In this document: positions 10,963 to 21,200 of the stretch, in pieces
Position numbering within the stretch: position 1 is the first letter of the stretch
Layout: the number at the start of each line of letters is the position of its first letter
Origin: Anas platyrhynchos
Lineage: Eukaryota > Chordata > Aves > Anseriformes > Anatidae
Direction of reading: 5' to 3'
Length of the DNA stretch: 64,000 nt
Assembly: GCF_047663525.1 (NCBI RefSeq)
Contig: NC_092612.1
Location: 1,893,501 to 1,957,500 of the forward strand
Notes under the pieces: model-generated
What the model saw: the letters and a program-made list of their open reading frames with translations, nothing else
Databases searched by the model: none
What the model was told of the DNA's origin: nothing
Program-made: the position numbers and the translations under genes

Positions 10963-11382
10963 TGACATGTTGTGGCTGATGTTGTCCGCTTTGGGGGTAG
11001 AACCTGGATGAAGCCCCCAGATGGCAAGTCTCTTGCAACGGTACTTTGAGAACCCCAGCAATGCAAGTCTGCAAATGGACATTTAGCAGCTCAAAAATGC
11101 ACCCAGCCCTAGCTCTGAGAGCTGAGCCGAGCCTTTCCTGCAGGTTCCCCATGGCAGTGGGCATCCTCAGCTCTCTTGGTGTCTGCCAGCCACTGGGGGG
11201 CAATGCCCTTAGGGAACTGGTGTGTGGAGTGTTTATGAGGGCTGGTACACAGCACGTTTAGCCTGGAACCTGTGACACCTTCCGGGCAAGTGCACCCCTG
11301 GGTGGTTGAAGCATGTCCTTGGAGGAGATGGCTTTGAAATTTGGACTGTGTATTGCTGGGAGCAAAGGATGCAGCATGCGCG
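10963..11382. other. CD48 copy 2 3' UTR and start of duplication unit 3
   Basis: Positions 10963-11300 match the 3' flank of copy 1. From about 11301 a third copy of the CD244 3' flank follows (GGTGGTTGAAGCATGTCCTT), more diverged than the one in unit 2. Confidence 0.6.
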
Positions 11383-11511
11383 TGTTGTGTTATAAGCTAG
11401 CTGGCAACTAAACACTATACAGCACTTTCCCCCTCCCCTCCCCAGGATGGGGGAAAGAAACGAGAAACTGAAGTTTGTGAGTTGAGATACTGACATTTTA
11501 TTAGGACAGAA

Positions 11512-11552
<41 letters not shown>
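11512..11552. repeat. (ACT)n microsatellite
   Basis: About fourteen uninterrupted ACT triplets within the partial LTR, where the other copies carry AAT/AAC or AAAAT tracts. Confidence 0.95.
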
Positions 11553-11935
11553 GAATAAAAATGTGTACAGAACAAGTGATGCATGATGTGATTGCTCACC
11601 TCCCGCTGACTGATGCCCAGTCTGACCCCTAGCAGTCTGGCTCCCTCTCCCAAGCTAGCCCCCCTATATACTGTCCAGCATGACCCCAGATGGCATGGAA
11701 TACCCCTTTGGCCAGTCTGGGTCAGCTGTCCTGGGTCTAAAAGGTGAATGAGTCTTGCTGATCACTCCTTGGCTCTCCAATTGGTGAATTAGCTTATGGA
11801 TGGGAATCAGGGAGTCTCGGTTGGCGCGATATTGCTGCCAGTGCACAGTTGTGGTAGCGATTGGCACTTGCTGTTCTTTGACCCTCAGCAGCCCCACAAC
11901 AGAAGGGTCCTGTGAGAGACCAGGCAAGGTAGACA

Positions 11936-12005
11936 ATTGCGTAATGCCCTAGCTGTCTAGCGTAATGCCCTATTGCGTAATGCCCTATTGCGTAATGCAA
12001 TAGCT
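11936..12005. repeat. Short tandem repeat, ATTGCGTAATGCCCT unit
   Basis: About four imperfect copies of a 15-base unit (ATTGCGTAATGCCCT) in unit 3. Unit 2 has a single copy at about 8152. This is a local expansion after the two units separated. Confidence 0.85.
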
Positions 12006-12115
12006 GTCTCTAAGGCAGCTATTGCAAAAGTCCAGCGGAACCCTTTTGGGTCTTTGAAGAATCCTCTCCTGAGATAGTCTGTGCCAATGATTCACGGGAC
12101 ATCCGGGCCAGTCAC

Positions 12116-12207
12116 AATACGATGCAGTGACTACTTCTCTGAAGAGCCTGTTTCAGTGTTGGACCAGCATTGGTAAATGTCTAGCTGAAACCTCCCCTTC
12201 CTAAGCT
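12116..12207 (-). mobile_element. CR1 fragment (unit 3 remnant)
   Basis: Matches 8285-8370 (GTGACTACTTCTCTGAAGAG), a remnant of the same CR1 copy as 2813-3080. Confidence 0.55.
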
Positions 12208-12430
12208 TGACTGCCGCCTTCCAGACCTCTCAGGTAAGTCTGGTGGACACAAACCCGAAAAAACGAAGTCTTTATTCTTTGTCTGTATATACTTCCTTGA
12301 TCAGGGTGCTGGGGTCTCGACTGCCGCCCTCCGGCTTTGCCAAGGAAGGCTTTTGGTCTTGAAGAGGAAGTAAGTAAGGGTGCAGTCTTCCTACTTCGTC
12401 TGAACGAACTGTCTTGACCGGAGATCTGGG
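12208..12430 (+). repeat. Two-copy promoter-proximal tandem duplication, CD48 copy 3
   Basis: Blocks 12208-12317 and 12318-12430 match blocks A and B of unit 2. The purine core GAAGAGGAAGTAAG lies at about 12361-12374. Units 2 and 3 share the duplicated form and unit 1 does not, so it arose before the last gene duplication. Confidence 0.6.
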
Positions 12431-12501
12431 GGCTTGGTGGGTTTCTGTGCTGGAGCCACGTGAGTTTCAGTGATAATTTTGCGCGCCAAACCGCAGTGAA
12501 G

Positions 12502-15342
12502 ATGGCGGTAGGACTTGCAGCGGAGCTCCTCTTCATCTTCTCAGTTGTGCGAGGTAACATCAGGGTGTGTGTGGGGGGTGTCCTCCGGGAGAAGGGTGCC
12601 AGGTGGGCTGTGATGCGGGGCTGGGGGCGGATGCTGCTGGGGATGGCGGTGGTAGTGGTGCTGGTGGTTGTGGGCACTGGGGCAGTGCCCGTGAGTTGCC
12701 TGTCCTACAAGAGCCTTCCCCATCCTCAATCTTTTCCCCAGCAATTCCCATCCCCAAGCTGTGACCTGCAGGGACACCCCAGGGTCCCACCGCGCTGGGG
12801 GCCAGGGTCTGCCGACTGAGCTGGGGAGGGGGGAGAAAAGGAAGCGAAAGTGGAAGCAAAAATGTCAGTGATAGAGCTTGGCATGAAGCCGAGCCTCAAA
12901 AGATGCCCCCAGGGTTGAGAAAAGGGAAGGCACGGATGTGTACGGATACAGGGGCAGGCAGCTGGAGCTTGTCCCTGAAGGGGGGGATGGGGCGCTTGGG
13001 GCTGAGGCAGCCAAAACGGCCGCCATGATGCCTGGGGTGTGGAAGAAATGGCTGTCCTGCTGTCACCAGCATCAGCACGGTCTCGCCCTGAGCTCCTTGT
13101 GCAGTTCTGGGCTCAGAACCATACAAAGGACATGAAAATATCAGAATGGGCCCAAAGGAGGGCAACAGGGGCATGGCAAGGACCAGAGGGCGCGATGTGT
13201 GAGGTTTGCGTAGCCCTGAGAGGAGCAGGCTGAGGGGAGGTGTCATGGCGGCCAGCAGCATCCTCATGAGGGCAGCACCGACGCAGGCCCTGGTCTCTTG
13301 TCCCTGGTGACAGGATGTGAGGAAATGGAGCTGGGGTTGGCCTGACTGGCTGTTAGGCAAAACTTCACTGCCTGTGCGGAGGCAGGAGACAGGCTGATGA
13401 GCCTCAGGTTGTTCCCACTATGGGGCATTGCATGGAAACGTTTATTTTGGTAAAAATCACAAAATCATTAAGGTTGAGAAGCCCTGCAAGCTCATGGCGG
13501 TCCAACCCTCCCCCTACCACCACAGTCACTCACTAACCCATGTCCCCAAGCACCACAGAATCACAGAATTTCTAGGATGGAAGATACCTCAAGATCACGG
13601 AGTCCAACCTCTGTCCTAACACTAACCAGTCCTCTACTAAACCATATTGCTAAATTCAACATCTAAACGTCTTTTAAAGACCTCCAGGGATGGTGACTCC
13701 ACCACTTCCCTGGGAAGCCCGTTCCAATGCCTCACAACCCTCTCGGTAAAGAAGTTCTTCCTAACATCCAACTTAAACCTCCCCTGGCACAACTTTAGCC
13801 CGTTCCCCCTTGTCCTGTACCCAGGCACGTGGGAGAATAGACCAACCCCCACCTCACTACAGCCTCCTTTAAGGTACCTGTAGAGAGCAATAAGGTCGCC
13901 CCTGAGCCTCCTCTTCTCCAGGCTGAACAAGCCCAGCTCCTTCAGCCGCTTCTCGTAGGACTTGTTCTCCAGGCCCCTCACCAGCTTTGTCGATCTTCTC
14001 TGGGCCCGCTCAAGCACCTCGATGTCCTTCCTGTAGCGAGGGCCCCAAAACTGAACACAGTACTCGAGGTGCAGCCCTACCAGAGCCGAGTCCAGGGGGA
14101 CAATCTCTTCCCTAGCCCTGCTGGCCATACCACGTCCAACCTTTCCTTGAAGGCCCCCAGGGGCAGTGGCCCCACCACCTCCCTGGGCAAAGAGCACCGT
14201 GGCCACCAGGTCCAACCGTTACCCTAGCGCTGCCAGGTCTGCCAGGAGACCGTGTCCCTGAATGGTGGCCCAGCCCCTTCCCTGGGCAGCCTTTTCCGAT
14301 GCCTCACAGCCCCAGGGGGCTACAAAGGCAGCTGGCTGAGGCAAGGGGCTGCCCCATCCCCCCAAGCTCAACTCTCTGCTCTCCCCACAGCACAGGTGCA
14401 GGAAGCCTCCTCGCAGGTTGTAGGGGTAGTGGGAGGCGTGGTGTACCTCAGCCCCCCGCCGCAGACCCAGACGACCACCTACCACCAAAGCCACTGGCGC
14501 TATGGCAGCTCCCTGAAGATCGCCATCAACGAGAACGGGAAGGGGGTCCAGTACCCCAATGGCCCTTTCAAGGACCGCCTTAAGCTCTTCCCCAACAATA
14601 CGCTGAAGATCAGCAGCTTGCTGAAAAACGACAGCAACACCTACCGGGTGTACCTGGAGGACGTGGCGGGCAAGGAGGACACCTACAGGATCTCCCTGAA
14701 GGTGTATGGTGAGCCTGGGGGATTGGTGGTCCCGGCACCCCTCTTGGGACAGTGTGAGCTGTGACATCCCAGTGCCTCTTGCAGATGTGGTCCCCAAACC
14801 TACCGTGAAAGCCATAGTGCATGGGAACAATCCGGAGCACTGCAATGTCACCCTGAAGTGCTGGGTACAGATGGAAGACGTGACCTATGAGTGGATGCCC
14901 CCCAGCAGGGTCATGCCAGTGGGCTCTAACAGCACCAACGGCACCCTGCCCCTCTCCTTCAACCCCTCCCTGGAAACCTACACGTGCAGGGCCAGCAACC
15001 CCGTGTCCTCCAGCAGCGCCCGGCTGACCCGCAGGCACCCCTGCTCGTGGACAGGTACCGGCTGTACCAGGTGGCAGAACCTGGGTGAGATGGGCGGGAG
15101 GTGGCTGCCGGGTGTCCCAGGGGTCAGGTTCCTTTTCCCATGGGCTGGGGTCGGCAGGAGCCCCCTGGGAAGGGACCGTGGGGCTGGGTGTTCCAGCCCT
15201 GTGGTGGTCCCACTGGGGCTGCTCTCATGTCTTTGTTTTCCCTCTGCCTCCAGCTGAGTCCTCTGCTGTCTCCACCGCCACCAAGACCAGCATGCTGATG
15301 CTGCTGGGACATCTCCTCCTCCTCTTCTTCGCTCTGCATTAA
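12502..15342 (+). CDS. CD48: CD48-like GPI-anchored SLAM-family protein, copy 3
   Basis: Exons are 12502-12553 (signal [16 protein letters not shown]), 14391-14708 (IgV), 14785-15054 (IgC2) and 15254-15342, all phase 1, giving 242 residues. It is closest to copy 2. By eye about 14 residues differ in IgV and about 7 in IgC2, all of the latter in the first third of that domain. The rest of IgC2 and the C-terminal exon are identical or nearly so. Four IgC2 cysteines, NST/NGT glycosylation sites and the GPI-type hydrophobic end are kept. Intron 1 is longer than in the sister copies because a second CR1 inserted into the old one. Probably functional; no break seen. Confidence 0.85.
13075..13370 (+). 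mobile_element. Old CR1 ORF2 remnant in CD48 copy 3 intron
   Basis: Same remnant as at 3834-4110 (translation [20 protein letters not shown]). Confidence 0.5.
13448..14310 (-). mobile_element. Nested CR1 elements in CD48 copy 3 intron
   Basis: The old antisense CR1 tail (as at 4305 and 9603) is split after CCCCAAGCACCA. It resumes near 14125 with CACGTCCAACCTTTCCTTG. Between lies a younger CR1, about 13555-14125, also antisense. It begins CACAGAATCACAGAATTTC and reads on the minus strand as the CR1 polymerase C-terminus ([20 protein letters not shown], then [20 protein letters not shown]). The insertion occurred after copy 3 arose. Confidence 0.85.
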
Positions 15343-18290
15343 TGACACTCTGTGGCTGCTGTCTGTTGGCGTCTCCGTCTCGTCACCCCTCTGCTGTGAG
15401 GGTAGAACCTGGATGAAGCCCCCAGATGGCAAGTCTCTTTCAACGGCACTTTGAGAGTCCGAGCAATGCGAATCACCAAATGGTCATTTAGCAGCTCAAA
15501 AATGCACCCAGCCCTAGCTCTGAGACCTGAGCCGAGCCTTTCCTGCAGGTTCCCCATGGCAGTGGGCATCCTCAGCTCTCTTGGTGTCTGCCAGCCACTG
15601 GGGGGGAATGCTCTTAGGGGACTGCTGTGTGGTGTGGTTATGAGGGCTGGTACACAGCACGTGACACTTTCAGGGAAAGTATGTGATATGGCCAGTGCAA
15701 CCCCATATCCAGTAGTGGAGCACTGGAGCAGGACCTTGAGACATTTAAGATTGACTTTTCTCAGCCCAGGGTGACTCAATAGTGGAATCATGTTGTATGC
15801 ATACAGTAAATTTTTTTCTTTCCACACCAGACCTCATGTTTTTGGGTGCATTTGCTTCATTCCTCCTGGCTTGGTGCCCCCTTTCCTCTGGTCTGGGGTT
15901 TGGTGTCGGTGGCAGCGGGTGCCTGGGGACCGGGGGTGACTGGGGAGCTGTGTTTGTTCCCACTGCCCTTGCTGGGGAGAGGAGCCCTTCTACAGCTGTC
16001 CCCTGTGGGAGCAGTCGGAGGCACGCAGGGCAGGGGGACGTGCCTTGTGAGTGATGGTGACATCCCTGAGACTGCAAGGGGGGATGGGGACATCGCACAG
16101 GGCCACAGCTGCCCGGGGTGCTGCTGCTCCTGTCAACTCCAGCAAATCAGATGGAGAAAATGAAGAATCGGGCTCTCTTCTCCCTACAACCCAAGAGCAA
16201 ACTTCCCAGATCCATCACTAAATAAAGGCTCCCAGGGCCAGATTCACCAAAGGGGTGGCATGGACCTCGGTGGCTCGTTTGAGAATCAGGAACAAGCACG
16301 AGTTGTTCCAGCTCCCGGGTTTAATAAGAGGCCCAGGGTAATTCCTCGTGTGTGGCAGTCTGAGATTTCAGTACCAATGTGGGTTTCTACAGAAAGCCCC
16401 CTCCAAAGCATTAGCTGGTGCCTCGCTCACCTTTCCAGCCAGGAGACTTCAGCCTGAGCTGCCTGGCTTCTGATGGGGAAACCAGCAGAGTGTAGGATCC
16501 TTCTTTCCAGGTAAAGGGAGTTTTTCTGTGAGCTCCCACCACCGTTTTTCCTCTCCTCACCCCTTCATACTTCCTGGATGAGTATTTGTGCTGTCTGAAT
16601 GATTTCTCTTGGTGGCTGGGGGCATTCAAACCCTGACAGAACCAGGGTCCCCCTTGGGGACCGTCACAACACCCTGCCCACATGACCGAGCCAGTGTGGG
16701 AACACTGGAGAGCACATCCATGGGAAAGACCCTTCCTGAGCACCGGCTCTTGGTGGGATTTCTGCTGGGGCAGCCGGGTGCTCTGCTAAATGCCCCCAGG
16801 TGATGCCCCAAATCCCTCCATCATGAGACCAAGGAGATACCCAAGCCCCCTCTCATCCGGCTGCTTCAGCATCCTCCAAGCCGGCTGCCAAATTTCGGCC
16901 GAGCCCACACTCCTTGCACGCTGTGAGAAAGGAGCAGAGTCCCCTCCGTACTGCTCTTACTCATTCTTTCTATTTTACACCTCTGCTGAGCTCTCCCCTT
17001 TCCTGGGAAAGGCCTTGCTTTCTCAGACAGATGCTTTCTGAGTGGGAAGGAACAGCCCGGCAGGACGCCAGGGAGCACCGGCTGGTTTGGTGTGGTTTTA
17101 GGCATAACTTTGCTTTTTAGTGTTAGAAATAATTTATTGGTGACAAAAGTCGTGGAGCGCTCAGAGCTCTGCTCCGCTGAAAAATGGTGAAGCGCATAAA
17201 TTCAGCTTTTATTTCATCCTGACACTTAAATTTGGTCTGTTTTAAGCCAGCGGAGGAATTTGTGCTTTATGCTGTTGCCTCTGCTCTCTTCTGCAAACCA
17301 GGAGAGAAAAAGTAAGAAAAACGTGAAAAGAGCAATAGGAAAAAAAAACAAAACAAAGCAAACAACCTTCTCCCATTGTAAAGCAGCAACGCTTTGCAGG
17401 CCAAGCAACGGCGGAGATGAATAATTCATTCCACTAAAAATACAAAAACAACCAAGCTCTTCTCACCCCTTCCCAGCAATGGAACGTGCGGGCGGTATTT
17501 TCCCCACGCTCCCCATCTCCGATGCTCACTGAGCGTGGTCCCTGCTCCATCCATGTCCCCTCCCTGCTCCTTCAACATGGGGGGCACCCACAGGAGCGGG
17601 GACTGTCCCCATCCCCAAGTCCTGGCTGAGCTGGGCCCGTGGGGATGGGGTCAAGTGGTGCAGGAGCAAACTGGGGCCAAAAGATGCTCAGCCTGAGAAC
17701 AAGGATCGGGCTTCTCCTCAATGGGTGTTAAAGGCCACCTCTGCTCCTGCTTGCAGCGAGGCCATGGAGCTGAAGCTGCAGGCTGGAACCACCAAGGGTC
17801 CCGTGTGTCCAGAGTGGGCTAAGCCCAAAATATCCAGTGTTTTTCCTGCAGCGAGGGGCCCTGCTGAGCTTTGTGGCTACTGTGGTGTGGGATCCGCTCG
17901 TTTCACCTCCTTTTTCCCCTCCACCGCATTCACAGGCGCCGGGCAGCCCCAGGAAGCTGTTACCGTACATGAAATAATTTTCTTACTGGCCGTTTCCTCT
18001 TCTTTTGGGTTTGGGTTAAGGACCTGTGGCTGGATGATGTAGTTCTGGTGAAAACGATAAATCAATGGTCTGGGTCCTTCTTGCAAGTCTCTCTGGTGCT
18101 CTCCAGTGAAGCATTCAGCAGTGACTCTACGCTTTGAATAGTTTCCACTCAAGAAAAACAGTCATTCTGCTGAAAAAAACAGGAAACACATGGCCCACAG
18201 CAGTGCCTCTGATTTGAGTACACCTGTTCTTATAATGAGCCCGGCAGCAGATATTAGCTTCATTCCGGCAGCAGCTCCGTGAAGCGAGGC
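15343..18290. other. CD48 copy 3 3' region and intergenic spacer
   Basis: Positions 15343-15680 match the 3' flanks of the other copies. The homology then stops, marking the right edge of the tandem array. A polyadenylation signal lies at 16221. From 16,230 to 18,290 I see no gene, LINE or tandem array. The interval 17,100-17,350 is less GC-rich than its surroundings. Confidence 0.5.
16221..16226 (+). terminator. Candidate polyadenylation signal for CD48 copy 3
   Basis: An AATAAA hexamer in CACTAAATAAAGGCTCC, about 880 bases past the stop codon of copy 3. It is the first clear plus-strand hexamer I see after that gene. Confidence 0.4.
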
Positions 18291-21200
18291 ATGGGCTGCA
18301 GCGTGTGTCTCTGGCTGGTCGTCTCCTTCTGCCGTGTCTGGGGTACATAACGCCTTCCTACCTGCAAAATACGTGGTTCGGATGGTTTGGGGATCGTCAG
18401 GTATTGGGGCTTTTAGAAATTGGGAGCCATGCGCTGGGTGGGCAGGCAGATAAATATAAATATTCATCTGGAAGACAAATGACTCACAACTCCAGGCTGG
18501 ATGTGCCGTGCATCCCTAATACGCTCCTACCAGGCAGACCGAGGGAGGAGTGAATATGAGAGGCTGGAGGGGCAAAGATGGTGATGGGGAAAGTGTATTT
18601 GCAGCAATGAAGTACTCTGTGTGTGTTTTAACGAGGTATTAACAGCACCGAGCAAATCATTCGCTACCAGATGTGGGCTTGGGTACGGGAGGTGTGTAGT
18701 AGATTTGGCAGATTTTGGCAGATTTTATCTTGGGTTACCTCAGCTTGAGGTGCCGGTGGGCTGGGAGATTGTACCGCAGCAATAAAACATGTAGGATTGG
18801 GAGCGGGTGATGTCTGGGGACGTTGTCGCTTTCTGTTTAAAAATGAAGGATTCAAACCCCTCTGGATCGGCTGTGCTGGGCGCTGAGACCCCTCCAGGTC
18901 CAGCACCCGCAGTCCCCGTGGTGCAGAGGGTCGGGGGACACCCAGAAAACCCAGGAGGGGTCGGGGCAGTGCCAGGGCGCGGGGTCCTCCTTTCCAGGGG
19001 CTGCAGCGTGTAGCGGGAGGGTGCTGAGAAAAGTTCAGTGTTAAACCTGTTTGGGGGGAGCCGGGGCCCCCGAGCCGAGCAGAGGGAGATCAGTGATAAA
19101 TCCCGACCCCCTTTTTGGTGCCAGCCCAGCGTCCCCATCCCCGGGGGACACTGTGTCCCCCTGCAGCCCTCTGCGTCCTCGCTGGGCACAAACCGAAAGC
19201 TTCGTCCAGGAAACTGGCAGCTTCGTGGAGCTGGGGTTTCTGCTCAACTCTGCTGGCTCACTGTTACTAGAACACCTGCCCTTGAAATCTCCCTGGGGTT
19301 TTCTGTCCGGCCAGTGTGCCGAAAGTCCCACGAACACAATACCTGATGCAGGGGCTGCTTTGGACCCTTCACGTCGCTTGTGTTCCTCCAGCCCCTCCAG
19401 CTGGGTTTGTGCGGATGCTTTTGGCCCTCTTCGCATCCCCCCCACAGCATCCCTGCTCCAGCCGAGCCGCCTTCCCCATGGGGAAACGTCTCCTCTCCCC
19501 GGGAGCTGCTTCTTGCCGGGGCAGAGGGTTTTTCTAACGTGATGCAAAAAGGGCTTTTCCATTCGGTAATTAATCAGGAGCTTAACTGCCGCGCTCCAGG
19601 CCGCCGAGAAAAGACAACATCCAGCTCCGTGCTGGGCTTTACAGTAAACGTGGCAGCTGCTGGGTCAGCCGGGGCTCGGCATTTCTGCAGGATAACGGCC
19701 GTGTCTGCATGGCTGGGTCGGCGCCGTGGAGACGTAATTCACAGGGACAGCTCTGAAGCTGCTGTGTTTTGTGCCACAGAGGGGGAAAAAATAAGTGATG
19801 GCATGTACTCGGGATGGTGGGTGAGGAAAACGGTCGCTCTGAGCTCTCTTGTGGTTTTTACTGGAAATGTGTATGCAGCAGGAGAGGCGGATACTGGGCT
19901 TATCTGGGCCCCACCAGGCTTGCTCTTGTGCAGCGAGTCCCACACTTTCCTTTTCCCTTCTGGGACAAGCCTCAATGGAAAGAAGTGGATAGGAAACATG
20001 GGGGTGACATGGTCGGGTCCCCTCTGTGCTCCAGCAGCAAGCGGCGCTGAGCTGGCATTGCTCTCCGCACTATTTCCTACAAAAACAAGCTCAGGGTTCA
20101 CGGAGGCTGTGGGCAAATGTGAATCATGGGGTCACAGACTGAAGCAGGAAAGGGTTGGGTAGAAGGGTAGAAGCCCTGAGCTGCGCCTCTGCCAGGACAG
20201 ATGGGCGGGCGGGATGCTTTTGGGTACGTTGGGGTGCATGCGCCAACCATCATTGGAGCTGCTCTTGGTGAGAGACAAGAGACACCCAAGAGACACCGTG
20301 GGACCACCTCGTCTCCTCACTGCCTACTAGCTCCTGGGTGAGAGGAGAAGGGAGAGCCAGCCTGTGGGGCTGCGTTTCCTGCAATTCCTCAAAGAAAACT
20401 CCCCAGGGAGGTTTCTGTAGCTGCAGCACTTCAGGGGGGCGCATGCCCTGATGCACACCCAGCCACAGGCTTTGGCCGAGGGCCACCAAGCATCACTTCC
20501 ATCCAAGTGACCCTGGTGTCACCAAGGCTGCTCCAGGGTGCTCCGGCCACCCCATGGGCATCACCTCCCCATGGGACCAGGGCCACAATCGCCTTCCCCT
20601 GCTCGAGGTGGCCCTGCTCCAGTGGGTGCTGAAGGGGTCCCTGTGAGCTGGGAGCACGCAGGGACGTTGGGGCAGGGAGCCACTTGCGTTCCCTCTTACC
20701 CTGAGAGCCATGGCAGTCGCTGATGCAGGATGTGGTGCACGAGCAAGGGTTCAGGCGGGCTGAAAATGCAGTTCAGTAAAGCAGCTGAGCAGATTGTTGA
20801 GCAGATGCCATCTCCAGATTACCAGGGTGGGTCCAACACCGTTCCCTGCTCGTGCAGCTCGGGTGGCATCTGTTCTCCAGCAGCACCAGGGAGGGCGCAG
20901 CTTCTGTGAGCCCTCTGGGGTGTCCTCATGCATCTCTGCCTGCGTCAGCCCTTCTCCTTGCTCTCCTCCCAGGCATGGGCCGCGGGACGAGGGAGACTGT
21001 GCTGGGCACGCTGGGGAAGGCGACGGTCCTGTGGATCCCCCAGGAGTTCCAGAACCTCACCCAGAGCTTTGGGGTGGCCACGTGGAAGCGGGACACATCG
21101 GACCCGCATAGCAAAGAAGTCCTGCTCAAGTACATGAATGGAAACTACACCAACTACGCTCCGAGCCAGAACCACTTCCACTCCTCCAACTTCTCGCTGG

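Larger units (their letters stand above)
11383..12115 (-). mobile_element. Broken ERV remnant: partial LTR plus pol piece
   Basis: Minus-strand fossil. A partial LTR (11383 to about 11738) is inserted at the same point as the LTR at 6071. It is followed by a pol fragment (about 11739-12115) like that at 7826-8284, with the same protease/RT boundary signature (LIPIHKLIHQLESQGVI). It is much reduced relative to unit 2 and is not functional. Confidence 0.7.

Noticed and set aside
13637-14215. 192-codon minus-strand frame in CD48 copy 3 intron
   Set aside because: It is the polymerase C-terminus of the nested CR1.
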